From Epiperipatus broadwayi (lineage: Eukaryota > Onychophora > Udeonychophora > Euonychophora > Peripatidae), in NCBI GenBank assembly GCA_028023455.1, contig JAQFVV010012405.1:4636953-4700952 (forward strand): 64,000 bases of DNA. Direction: 5' to 3'. The notes under the pieces are model-generated. The model ran no database searches. It was not told the DNA's origin and saw nothing but the letters and a program-made list of their open reading frames with translations. Numbering within the stretch: the first letter of the stretch is position 1; each line of letters begins with the position of its first letter. Of the stretch, positions 34,141 through 45,400 are shown one piece after another. The translations under genes and the position numbers were made by a program.

Positions 34141-35425
34141 CTTTAACAGAATCCTATACAATGTCTCAATCGTTTGCTAAGTGCCTTTTGATTTGATGCT
34201 GACTTAAGAGGTAAATCTTTGAATCCCAGTACAACTGTCACATATAACACTCAAATATGTCAAGACTTCTTGAGTGATTAAACATTCAATTATTTTTATT
34301 AATCATTGCTGTATAATTATAATCTTGAACATTGGAGACACAAAAACAATTTTTTTAAGTGATCAAAAGCATTAACAAACTAAATCTTTTTATCACAAAA
34401 CTTGACTTTATATATTAAAATATACATATGAATGTAGTAATATTTTAATGAGTAGATATGAACACAAATACCAAATTTATCCATTTGTACATATGCTTAT
34501 GCCTAATATTAGAACTCTGTTGGATTCCCATCCACCTTTGTTCAGGTATTAGATGCCATTCAGGATTTTTTTACGCTTAAATAGCATTATTTATTCAAAC
34601 ATTCAACTCATAATTCTGGGAAAAAAGCAACAACTCCCATGATACATTTCACCTAATCCAGACTCCATTGGCTCAGACTATTCCTATATCCCTAAAATTA
34701 TCCATTATTTACATTTTACTAGTATCTTGTACTGTCATGTTTAAATAGTAATAATAATTACCATATTGTTTAACAATTATATTTAGTTCATGTGTGATAC
34801 ATGTTTAGCATTTTTTAAAAAAGGTTGGTTGAAACCTCCCATCTTTTATGAAATCTAATCTGAATTTCACTTTTTTCCTTTCTAACAATTCTTCACATGA
34901 AGACTCAACCATTTGTTAGCTTTATTATATTCCTATTTTTAGCTTATTCATATGTAAAAAATGTCTGCAAAATTTACTTCCTATTTCTATTATTTGATTA
35001 ACAGCTATGAAAAGATGGTTAAAGTAATTTAAACTATTGTGATACACCTTAAATAACCAATATAATTGTATAAATACACAAATTGACATTATTTCATTTG
35101 GTGAGATTGAAAATATATTGCAAATAAATGAGATTATTACCTCGTACATCAATTCAGAGTTAAGCAATGCTGTATACTGTGTCCTAAAAATATTTTTATT
35201 ACAATATATTCTTGGTGCATCATTTAATTATGAATGGGAGGTATATATTTTATGAATGCATGAAAATATAGCACCTTCACCTACAAATACATGAACTGAA
35301 GATTTTTTTTTTTTAAATATAAAATATTATTAAGAAAACTTTACATGGTTACTAAAGAAATACTACATTGTTTTATGATGACTCTGTTGGGTAACATTTA
35401 AAGACTGTGGTAGTGGTTGTTCTGT
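34141..35425. other. AT-rich sequence without recognised feature
   Basis: Nothing supportable is seen here. Confidence 0.5.
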
Positions 35426-35429
35426 CAGA

Positions 35430-35950
35430 GTTCACTCACTGGGCATTCTCATTCTGGACCAAGTCTCTGAATGGAGCCATTCAGGTGCAAGTGTTTGATC
35501 TCTGGCTCGAATCTTCTTGATTACAAGCATGAAGGTTTCTATTACTGTAGACATTACTTGCCCAAATTTGTATTTACATTTTGTTAGGCATACAGTATAG
35601 TTCATGAAGATGGAAAACCGAATGAGGGCAAATCCCCAGATTTGATGGCATTTTAAATGATATAGGCATCTTTAAAGTCTGTTGACACAGTATTGTTGAT
35701 AAGAGTTCTAATTGGGGCAAAGAAGTGACAATTGTACATGATGTGGTCAACAGTTTCTTTATCTTTGTTGCACAGTTGGCATTGCAAGCCAATTTTTGTG
35801 AGGCCCCTTCTCCATACCAGGAAGTGATTGGTAGGCAGGGAGCTGAGGTTGAAATTTCAGATTTCATTCAGGTTTTAATTGTTTTTTTAGGTAGATTGTA
35901 AGTCAGTTCAGATAACCTATATTGGTTGTAAATAGTTACTTAGCAACTAT
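35430..35950 (-). mobile_element. LINE-A copy 3, C-terminal region, minus strand
   Basis: Minus-strand translation gives FNLSSLPTNHFLVWRRGLTK, CQLCNKDKETVDHIMYNC (perfect C-x2-C-x8-H-x4-C knuckle, near 35705-35790), IWGFALIRFSIFMNYTVCL and IKKIRARDQTLAPEWLHSET, then a stop near 35435. Two frameshifts or stops are visible (before FNLSS and after DAYII). It aligns along its length with copies 2 and 5. The 97-codon frame seen on the same strand is an out-of-frame reading of this segment. Confidence 0.8.
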
Positions 35951-37258
35951 TAATAAGATAGTATTACAAAAAAACTTGAAACTTATCCAAACTCTCACTC
36001 CATGTCAACTAGCAGGAAGTTTCTTGATGTAAAAGTTCAAAGAAATCTTTAACTTGTAATAACACATTTAAAGGCTTTTTAATAGCACATATATTAATAG
36101 CACATAAATTTTATACATAAAAACAAAACATTGGGAATGAAATCTGAGTTGTCAATATAGTCTATTTAGTTTAAGTTTACAAAAATAGTAAAAGATCACC
36201 ACTTTAATCTATAATACCATGTCATCCTCATAAAGATTTGGGTCATATGTAACATCTCATGGAACTCATTGCTGATGATTTTCCTTCTCTCATCTATGCA
36301 TTACAATGGAAAGTGAAGGCATGAATGATAACTCCACTTTTTTCTTCCAACAAGAAGTTTTATTTCTTAATGATACACAAGATAGTTTGCGCTAAACCTA
36401 CTTCTGTCAGTGCAAAGATTATAACTCTTACATAAAAATGCTTAGTAATAATTATTTGTTTATAAAATATTAAAAAAAAAAATAGTTTAGTTACAGTCCT
36501 GAAATAAATTTATAAACTCTAGATAGTGAACACCGTCTCAAAAAAGAACAAAAAGCTATATATATACTGAAAAAATGTATGTAATAACTATTGTTTTTAT
36601 TTTTACTTTGAAAATCCAATTATTTCACACACACCTACGTAATTTAATTTTTGAAGAAAAAAAATAATTTTTTTTCAAAAGAGTTGAAAGCAATTTGAAA
36701 TTTTAGAAGATTAATTATATAAATGCGTTTTTTCCTGTTTATTATTAATTTTGATGGATATAATTACAATATTCTGCCGTATCTGAAGGAAAAAAAGAAA
36801 AATATAAAAAATTAGAAATAAATGGAAATATGCAGTATGTGTTCACCTAAATATGTGTATCACACATGATTTCAATATAGATGGTACGTGTTAAAAAATG
36901 CATTATAACATTATTTGTTATTAACTCCACCTATAACTTGAAACCGAATAACGTAAACCTGAGAGCCAATTGTATTTGAAAATTGACCTGCTTGAAATTC
37001 AAAAATGTTTTTATAATTCTATTTATTTACCATAGAGGTCCAACTTAATGATATATAGAGCTCCTTGAAATTGAAGATAAAATTTTAAAATTGAAATAAT
37101 TAGATAATCATCAGAATGTTGATGTCAAGCTGCCACCAATAAAAATAAAGTACTCTCGATTGCCATCGTCTCTACAAGTAGAAAGATGTGATGCATAGAT
37201 GTGATGCATATTGATATTTTTAAAGATCTAATTTATATATATTCCAAATTAATGACAA
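35951..37258. other. AT-rich sequence without recognised feature
   Basis: A small duplication 'gatgtgatgcatagatgtgatgcata' lies at 37187-37210. Nothing else is recognised. Confidence 0.5.
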
Positions 37259-37259
37259 T

Positions 37260-37525
37260 AACAGTATATGGGTAAGAGAACGGACATATCTTACTAACAT
37301 CTTAAGAGTGAGATTGGGCTGAACTATTGCTAGAAGAGATAATAAATGGAATAATTCAAATCTTAAACTGGATTCCAAGAAATTGTAAAAGACCTAGAAT
37401 GATATCACATGTGAAATGTATGGATGAATTAAATAAGTTTGCTGATATAAAGAAGAGAGGCTAGGAATAAGAGAAGATGGATTGAACTTGAAAAGACTTT
37501 CATTCCCTAGTTGAACAATAGCAGT
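37260..37525 (+). mobile_element. LINE-B 3' tail, plus strand
   Basis: Plus-strand reading gives KCMDELNKFADIKK (the RWIDEIKK position) and, after a frame change, EARNKRRWIELEKTFIP, nearly the same terminal string as the copy at 4432-4612 on the other strand. Only the end of the element is present. Confidence 0.65.
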
Positions 37526-38005
37526 AGAAAATGATATTCCAAATTAATTATGTCATTGATATATTATTTTGCTATTATACTCATGGGAATCTGTATTGAT
37601 GACTATATTTAAAGCTGAACTAACACCACTTATCGAACCAAATAATACAATGTATAAATCCCAAATAGTTAGTCATGAAAATAAAGTCATAATATCCAAA
37701 TTCCAAAAGAAATAGATTGGGTTTGATCTAAGTGCACCAGGCAAATAAACAAATAAGAGCTATATTGGGGTTGTTGAATTATGAACAAATCTTGCTGTGT
37801 ATGCTTTCTGGGAAATATCTGAGTAATTAAATAATAACAGTTAAAACTTAATAAACTAATAGAATCCATTCTCTATAATATGACGGTCTTATGACTAAAA
37901 AGTAGTCGCATAGGGCGGACTAGATAAACAGATAGTAAGAGAATGAATTCATATTAATTTATCAAGAAAACAAGTATAATAAATTCATACAATAAATAAA
38001 AACAA
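37526..38005. other. AT-rich sequence without recognised feature
   Basis: No feature is supported here. Confidence 0.45.
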
Positions 38006-38007
38006 AC

Positions 38008-41000
38008 ATGAGGATAAAAATAGGTTCTTTAAATGTTCAAAAAAAAATTATGAATTAAAAAATGGATGAATACTATCCAGCCACAAGTAATAGGATAAGT
38101 GAAACAAAAATGTATAATAGATCACAAATAGATTCATCAACTTATCTTAGTAGTCATAGATACAGAACTTTCTCCAAAACAGTCTTTTCACCCTCAGCTG
38201 GGATGGGAATTGTAATTAGTTAGAAAAATTTAAAATTATATATATATAGATGCATACATGCCGATAGTAACATTATATCATAAGTCTTTTATACTTAATA
38301 TTATATTTGTTTATATCCTACCCCATCATAAAATAATCAATACATTAGATTAAATGCCAAATTTGCATCCTCGACAATCCCATAAGACTGATTGGGGGTG
38401 TCAACATATATAACAAGTTTGTAATGAAATGGTTACATTTACTGACTTTTCCACTTATGACAGAAGGGTTTCTGCCACAAAACTGTTTCATTTAATAATG
38501 ACAGATATTCAGCAATGATTGATCCGGTGTTTTACTCATTAGCACTGCACAATATGATGAACATATCACTGATAAATGTCTTTTTCAGACCATGCTGCAA
38601 TCACAGTAACTTTTAAAAATGACTTTATACACAAACCATTAATAACAAACCATTAGAGTACTTTGCTCAGTAACACAACTGAACATCTACACACTACTAT
38701 TTCAAAATTAGAGACCTTGAAATGGATCCAGTTCAAACCAGGATAACATATGTAAATATCATATCTTGTATAATAGACAGTGTAACAAGAAATCAACCAG
38801 CACCATCAAATATCTTGGCTCTTGCAGATGACAAAAAAATCACGTGGAGTTCTACTAAGGATGCAAAAATGTAATGGCAATGAGAAGAGCATATCAAGCA
38901 ACATGTGATATACTTAAATCATTCCCATACCTGGTCAAAACAATATATTAGATGGGCATTAAGTCAAGCATCAGTAAATAGAGTTCCCACAGCAATAAAT
39001 ATGAATAATGAAATCATTACAGGCAACAATATAATGCAATCACACTTTAAAACAAAATTACAAAAGGGATTAAAATTTACTTCCAAACATAACTTCTTGG
39101 GAGTACCAGAAGATAATTTAAAATTTACACCTGAAGAATTTGTTGAAAGGCTTGCAACAGTACCAAAATCATGCCATGCAGGGATACATGGTATACCCTT
39201 GTTTTTATATAATCATTTAAGCAAATTTACCTCAAAATATTTGGCAAATTTTTTTAACAAAACAAATATTCAAGGATTCTATCCAATCTCTCTGGTGCCA
39301 TTTATGAAAAAAAACAGAAAAACATATCCATACTTACAAATCTCAGACCAATATGAACGAGTCCACTTGACATTAAGGTATTAGAGTCAGTGATCAAAGA
39401 AAAAATTCAACCCTTATTTATTTCCAAAAAGGCTCGTCAACAGGTCAAGCAACATTTTTGTTTAAAGCAGTAATAGATTCAGTCAGAACTAATAAGAAAT
39501 ATGGTCCAGTTGTAGTAAAGCTAGACATAAAATCTACATTTGATATAGTACCAATTTATCTACTAATCAATGAACTAATAAAAACATCAATGCTAATTTC
39601 ACTAATATATTTGATTACAAATCTACTTCTGAGCAGGGAAATACACATTAACCTCAATGGGAAATATTCACCATTTTTTAACTCTTTTTGTACAATTCCA
39701 CAATGATTGCCATTAAGTGCCCAACTGTTTACATTATACAAAAATCCATTGATCAATGCAATAAAAAATGATTTAGCAGGAATATTTATATCAGAATTAA
39801 AAACAAATATTCCATGTGTAGCATATATGGATGATATATCTGTGTTTCTAACATTGAAAAAAACAATTCCAAAATTAATACAAATTCTCCAAAATTATAC
39901 AAAATATATATATATAAGCTTGAATTCAATATGAAAAAATCAAGTTCACAGTCAATATATACAGAACACTATCATGAAGATTATTTCAAAGAGTCACAGA
40001 GCCCTTTTTTATGTTTTCCTTTTTTTAAAGCAATAGATGTGGGTACAAATCTAAAAAAATTGAAAAAATAATCAATTCTCTCTCAAAATCTTACATGTCA
40101 CAATATGCAAAAGTGGCACCTTTTAACCTTTTAGTGATGACTAGAGTTTCATACTACACCTCAATAATTATATATAGCAAAGGCTTCACATTAAAAATTG
40201 AGAGCTTATATAGAAAACTATTGCAGGGGAAAATATGACTACAATATCAATTAAATGAATCCAAAATCCCCTAGTGTAAAATGGATTAGGATTATACACA
40301 ATAAAAATATTTCAAATTGCAGAAAACCATTCATTTAATTATATCATGCATAAGGCTATTTTCATATTTTGAAGTAATCCATAAAATCATACCAACAGAC
40401 AAACCACCACCAATTTCTGGGTTTTTAAACACTCTTCACATCACATTGATAAATATCACAAGTTTAGTGATCTGGGCATGAAAAACTAAATATAGATATT
40501 GGAAAATATACATACTAATCTATCCTCCATCTTCAAATGACAATAATAGACTTTTTTTAAATATAAACACCAAATAATTAACAAAAAATATTTAAATACT
40601 GGTCACTAGAACTGAAATACTATAACTTCCTACTTAAACTAAACATTACCAACTTTAAATTTCTTTTGTTATAAAAGTAACTGCATAAACATTGATAATC
40701 TGTGCGGGTTTTGCAAAAGAGAAACAGAAACTCAAGTCACATATACTTTTTTCTTGTCCTACATTAAATAGTATTCGGGCTGGAATTCCCAATTTATTCA
40801 AAAATAAAAAGTATATCACACAAACACTTCTTAAATCCTATGCAAAAGGTAACTTTGCACACATTAGAGTCAGTACATTTACATTATTCTCACTATGGTG
40901 TACCAGATGCAAATTTACATATTATACAAACACAAAAAGGTATCCAAATATCTTTTGGAACAAAATAGAAATAATAAGACTAAGGGATAAAAAATTTCAT

Positions 41001-41395
41001 CAACAAACCCTTACGTGGTCACTAATGCAACTAATGCTCAAGCCTATAAAGAAAGGAGAGAGAAAAATTGGATAAAGAAATCTAATAAAAAATTGATTAC
41101 ATAAAATGATCACATTGTAAAAGAGAGAATTGAAGAATGGACACCAGAAATCCTTGTGCTGGACAATAATATATATATTTTTGATCTCTTTATTATTAAC
41201 ATTTCTAAGGGTAGAGGTATAATTTTTTATATATATATAAATTTATTTATATATTTGTTGTTCTTTTCCTCATGATTCATGTAAAGGTCAAGTTGTCATG
41301 ATGATATATGTACTGGTATTCCTGTTTTTTTTTTTTTAATTCTGTACAATTATTAAGCTCAATAAGTTCATTTTGAAACTATAAATAAAAAAATC
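38008..41395 (+). mobile_element. LINE-A copy 4, nearly full-length but decayed non-LTR retrotransposon
   Basis: The domain order of an APE-type LINE can be followed for 3.4 kb. At 38008 an ATG opens MRIKIGSLNVQ, the usual start of the endonuclease/exonuclease/phosphatase domain. FSPSAGMGIVIS follows near 38200. The SDHAAITVTFKNDF motif at about 38585-38630 contains the catalytic SDH. RT fingers FTPEEFVERLATVPKSCHAG and KKN start near 39127. Motif A LDIKSTFD is near 39520. 'PLSAQLFTLYKNPLI' follows a stop where Q-G would be expected (39704). The catalytic AYMDDISVFLT is at 39821-39853. The C-terminal knuckle is split by a frameshift near 40730 (CGFCKRETETQ ... SHILFSCPT), followed by HIRVSTFTLFSLWCTRCKF. 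Stops and frameshifts are scattered throughout, so it is inactive. The clade is not assigned. Confidence 0.82.
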
Positions 41396-41399
41396 CATT

Positions 41400-42835
41400 T
41401 TTTATCTATAGATGTTGCCTTGACAATGGATTGCGGATATTCTATTGGTGCATTTAGTTTTACTGGTTATCACATGAATTATATTTCAAAACCAGTTATG
41501 CTTTAATATATATATGTTTATTGTTCAGGAGTTTATAAAAAGTTTGAGGACTTAAAATGACAGAAATGAGCTGTGTGTGGTTCATGAATGTTAACATCTA
41601 GATCCTGTCCTCCCTACTGTAAAAAATTATGCAGAACAAACATTAGTGTTGTTGGTAATCTGCCAATTTTGATAACGTAATCGTAAACTGCATCATAAAT
41701 TTTAATGCACTTTTACATCATCAGTGATAGTTGGTTCAATGTTTAGAAGTTTTTTGTGATATTTCAGCACCAAAGTGACAAGTGGAACCAATCCAAGGAC
41801 TATTCACTTTTTAAATCATTCATGATATTTCTGCATTTTGCAAGGCTTTATATCATTAAAGTATTTGTATATATAAATATTAAATCCTAAAGAATGCTAA
41901 TAATATGTAATAACTAAATCAACAAACTTTCCAAGCAATATTCTTTCTCTTCAATCAAATTTACTTTGCAAATAAAAAATGAATCAATTTGTATTTGCTT
42001 CTTATTTGGAAAGCAATTGCCAAAAGCTGATTCTGGAAAATATTACGTTGATATAAAATTCTTATTCTTATTATTTTTATTGTGTGTGTGTAGATGTGGG
42101 ATCTTCTTATTTGGAATTGTGTGTGTAGATGTGGGATATATATTATCAACAAGAAAATGTATTGATCTTCATAAAAGCAAATATATACAAGGATGAATTA
42201 GAATGATGGTTACTTCAACTTTATTCTAGTTTTGTCCATCTATGCTTTTTTTTCGCATCACACCAGCAAACTCTCATTCATACATTTTATAAAATGTTTT
42301 AATTTACAATATAGTATATTTATCTCTTTTGGGCAATAAACTCAATTTCAGCTTCCTGTAATATATTTTTTTTTGATAGTCTGTAGCTCAGTAATATTCT
42401 TTTACTATTTGTCAAAATACCACAACTATAAATATGTACCAACAAAATATATCTACCACAAACCCTTCATATAAATCTAATCTGGAGTTCAAGATACATG
42501 GATGGAAGACCTGCTGTTATTTATAGTGCATCAATTGAATAAGGCCATTTGAATATTTCCGTCTACAAGGAACTGCCACAAGAATGTTTATTAAATTTCA
42601 AGCTCAACAAATAAGTGACACTTACCATAAAGTCTCTTTGCAGATACAAACAAATCTAGAATTATTAAACAGTCATTCCGATTAATGTAATAAATAGCTC
42701 ACGTTACAATCACTGCTGATTTGGTCTTGTCACAAAATCCAATAAAATATCTATGGATGCTTATAATATAAGGATTCATTAAAGTTTATAACGTAACTAA
42801 AAAATTGATAAGCAATGATTTTAAAACGTAACAAT
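41400..42835. other. AT-rich sequence without recognised feature
   Basis: A small direct repeat 'gtgtgtagatgtggga' occurs at 42087-42102 and 42120-42135. Nothing else is supported. Confidence 0.5.
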
Positions 42836-42837
42836 AA

Positions 42838-42935
42838 ACAATCACTTGACTCAGCTGTGGGGAATTTGAAAAGCTGAGTTCAAGTGCCTTGTAATTACAT
42901 TAAGTTTAGTATAGAAAATATACACGTAATAAACA
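42838..42935 (+). repeat. Solo LIR-type terminal segment
   Basis: gtggggaatttgaaaagctg, agttcaagtgccttgtaatt and 'acattaagtttagtatagaaaata' match the right end and right flank of LIR-1 (29421-29485). Only one arm end is present. The B-box-like 'gagttcaagtgcc' is retained. Confidence 0.6.
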
Positions 42936-44150
42936 TCTGAAATAAATATGTAATTCGGTAGAATTGATTCATTATGCTTTATGACGTAGTTTTAAAACCG
43001 AGATCGTAACATTAAGATAGCAAGCAGCATATTATTTATGGTCAAATGGTTTTATTGTTTATTGCTCTACCTGCCTTCATGCGGAGAAATTAACACATGT
43101 AAACAAGTCATTTTAATAACTACGATCTACATTTTATTTACAGATAAATATAATAGGCAAAGTCAATTCTTTAGCAATAAAAATAATTTTATTCTAAAAA
43201 AAAAACAGACTGTTCGACTGCCTCAACTTCATAATTTTGGCATTCTTTAAAAAAGACAACCCTTGGAAAAAAAAAAAGATAGCTAAGAATGTGCCTCGTT
43301 TCTCGGCGACAAAATCCTTATCATTGATTCAAATCTTTCTTAAAGCAAAAAGTATAATAAACAGATCTAAATAGAAGAGACTCCTAGTCGTCACTTGTTT
43401 TTAATTTGAGTCTATTAATTGTAAGTTTTTCAGTTGACCGAGGCTTTTCTCAGAAAAAGACGGGAGATGGGGATTCATAAAGCACTACATAAACTAAATG
43501 TTTACTGATCTCATGGAAGAGATTGGCTACAATAAGAAAAGACAAAAACAAAATAAAATTCTAACGCAGAAACAAATCGGGAAATAGGTAAATAAAATAA
43601 TCAAGAAAAAATAAAATTCTCACACGAAAATATTTAGTTTCATCTTCAATGCTACGGTTCTATAATGCAGAATATTGCGGATATATTAAAAAGTTTAACT
43701 TAATATTTATTTTCCTTTTTTCTTTTACCAATATTTACAGTTATTGTTAAAAACACTATGGCCTTGGTATTTTGTTATAGACTAGACAAATAATATTCAC
43801 CTTGCATCCACAGACTAAGTTCTTCACTAACATTCATTTTATATTCTACTGACTCTTGGATCATTTCTTCTTTATATAATCGGTAACCTCGTCCGGTTAA
43901 TTCTTGTTATCTTTTTGTTTTTGTAGTCACTTATAGGTCAAATAAAATTATCTTGAAAGAGAACACTATGGCCTTTATAGAGTTTAAAGAGCAGTCAGAG
44001 ATAAATATCAGGTGCTGCCTACATTCATTTATAATTTTCTGCTCAGTTTTGATCACGAATACGCAGAAGTACCTCGTTCTAATGCACTATCCTATCTTAA
44101 TTCATAGAAATAAATTTAAAAATAAAATTTTTACAAAAATCATTTATATA
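42936..44150. other. AT-rich sequence; slightly higher GC near 43.3-43.5 kb
   Basis: Between about 43290 and 43480 CG-containing words are commoner than nearby, but I see no exon, promoter motif or repeat. The 89-codon frame at 43953-44222 runs into the SINE and is not credible. Confidence 0.45.
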
Positions 44151-44164
44151 TGTATGCCAAGTGC

Positions 44165-44250
44165 GTTGACAAAGAAGCGAATCCGGGCCAGCTGCTTGAA
44201 AGGCAGCTATGTTAACCACTAGGCCACCAACGCTTGACCAAAAAAAAAAG
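44165..44250 (-). repeat. tRNA-Glu(TTC)-like SINE or tRNA pseudogene
   Basis: On the minus strand: gtcaagcgttggtggcctag (A-box 'tggcctagtggttaac'), the anticodon arm agctgcctttcaagcagct (six-pair stem, loop CTTTCAA, anticodon TTC) and the B-box-like 'cccggattcgcttc', closing with tcaacgc, which complements the starting gcgttgg at six positions. The T-stem does not pair, so it is not a sound tRNA gene. It shares its 5' start with the other SINEs but differs in its 3' part. Confidence 0.6.
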
Positions 44251-45058
44251 TCACATTTAACGTCAATTTTTTAAAAAACTAAACACACTATCCAATCAGC
44301 CGCCGGAGGAAAAAGACCTGGCGATGAACCTATTTTTTATTTGATTAAACAAAATTTTTCTATTTAAAAAAAAATCATTGTGCAATTTTAAAAAAAAATT
44401 ATCGGTTTATTTAAAACAAATGATACTCATATAGCAAGGAGAACAACGGCAATGATGTCACGCAGAATAATTTTTAAAAAGCAAGTATTCAAAGTCAGTA
44501 AATCCCTATTTTTTGAATGAAGTCTGTTGTTGGTACTCCGTCGACCACATTGATTAATTCTGATGACGCTTTTAACTAAAATTTGTTATATGCACTAAAA
44601 TAACATTTAAATAATGGATGAACTCCTGTGAGGATGGCACCTTCCTCGTTAATGATGATGAATGCGTCATAATACAAATATGTTTTACGGTCATTCAGCA
44701 ATAGACACAAATATTTATCTGTGCAACTCGTATTAATATGGGAGTTTTATTTTTCGTTTCATAGCGAAAAGACTTTGCAGCAATAGTAACGACTCCCTTT
44801 TCTTAAATATGAGTTTAAACCTAAGCAAAACTATAAGCAAACTTGTGATTTTTTTTCTTCTGACAATCAGCTCTAGCCATATTACTTAGCCATTCAAGTA
44901 TTTATCACAACCACTTTTATTAAAACAGCAGAAAAAGAAATGATAATTTCTTACCAAATGATATAATTAGTCTCCTGGGTATATAATATTCAAGGGCCAG
45001 AACTGAGCTATTTAAAGTACATATTTTATATTATTGCAATGTCAATTAGGCCAACTGC
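44251..45058. other. Sequence without recognised feature
   Basis: A CCAAT word beside GC-rich 'cagccgccggagg' lies at 44290-44311 and a few CG words occur near 44.45-44.70 kb. This is not enough to call a promoter. Confidence 0.4.
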
Positions 45059-45059
45059 A

Positions 45060-45142
45060 TTACTGCTACTTAAAAACATATCGACTCAGATTTGAATTCC
45101 AGATCATAGGGCATGATATGTTAACATTATGCACCACTATGC
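45060..45142 (-). repeat. tRNA-derived SINE-like segment
   Basis: On the minus strand an A-box-like 'ggcatagtggtgcataatgt' is followed by an anticodon-like 'atatcatgccctatgat' and a B-box-like 'ggaattcaaatctgagtc'. No tail or target duplication is recognised. Confidence 0.45.
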
Positions 45143-45163
45143 CTATATAATATCCCTTTAATC

Positions 45164-45400
45164 AAAATGTATCCCAAATTCACAATTTAACCAGACTAGC
45201 CAAAAAAATAAATTCTAAAACACTACCAATGGTTTTACTCCTACAAGCAGACTTCTCAAGTGTAAAGAACTACAAAATGACAATAGGCTGCTTGTAGCAG
45301 TGAAACCATTGGTTTTCTTGGCTGGTCAATTGTGAATTTGGGGTAATTTTGCCGTTTTCTTGGCTAGTCTAGTTGAATTGTGAATTTGGGGTAATTTTGA
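45164..45400. mobile_element. Fold-back element with duplicated right terminus
   Basis: The left arm (atcccaaattcacaattt, accaatggttttactcctac, aagcag) pairs with the right arm (ctgcttgtagcagtgaaacc, attggttttcttggctggtc, aattgtgaatttggggtaat). The right end is then repeated: 45352-45400 again reads 'gttttcttggctagtc' and 'aattgtgaatttggggtaat'. So one left terminus faces two right termini. No ORF is present. Confidence 0.75.

Noticed and set aside
43953-44222. 89-codon plus-strand open frame
   Set aside because: It starts in featureless AT-rich DNA and ends inside a minus-strand SINE; composition is not protein-like.
43290-44700. Possible promoter or first exon of a host gene (CCAAT word, more CG words than nearby)
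   Set aside because: No TATA/initiator arrangement, no open frame with plausible protein content and no splice-supported continuation could be seen.
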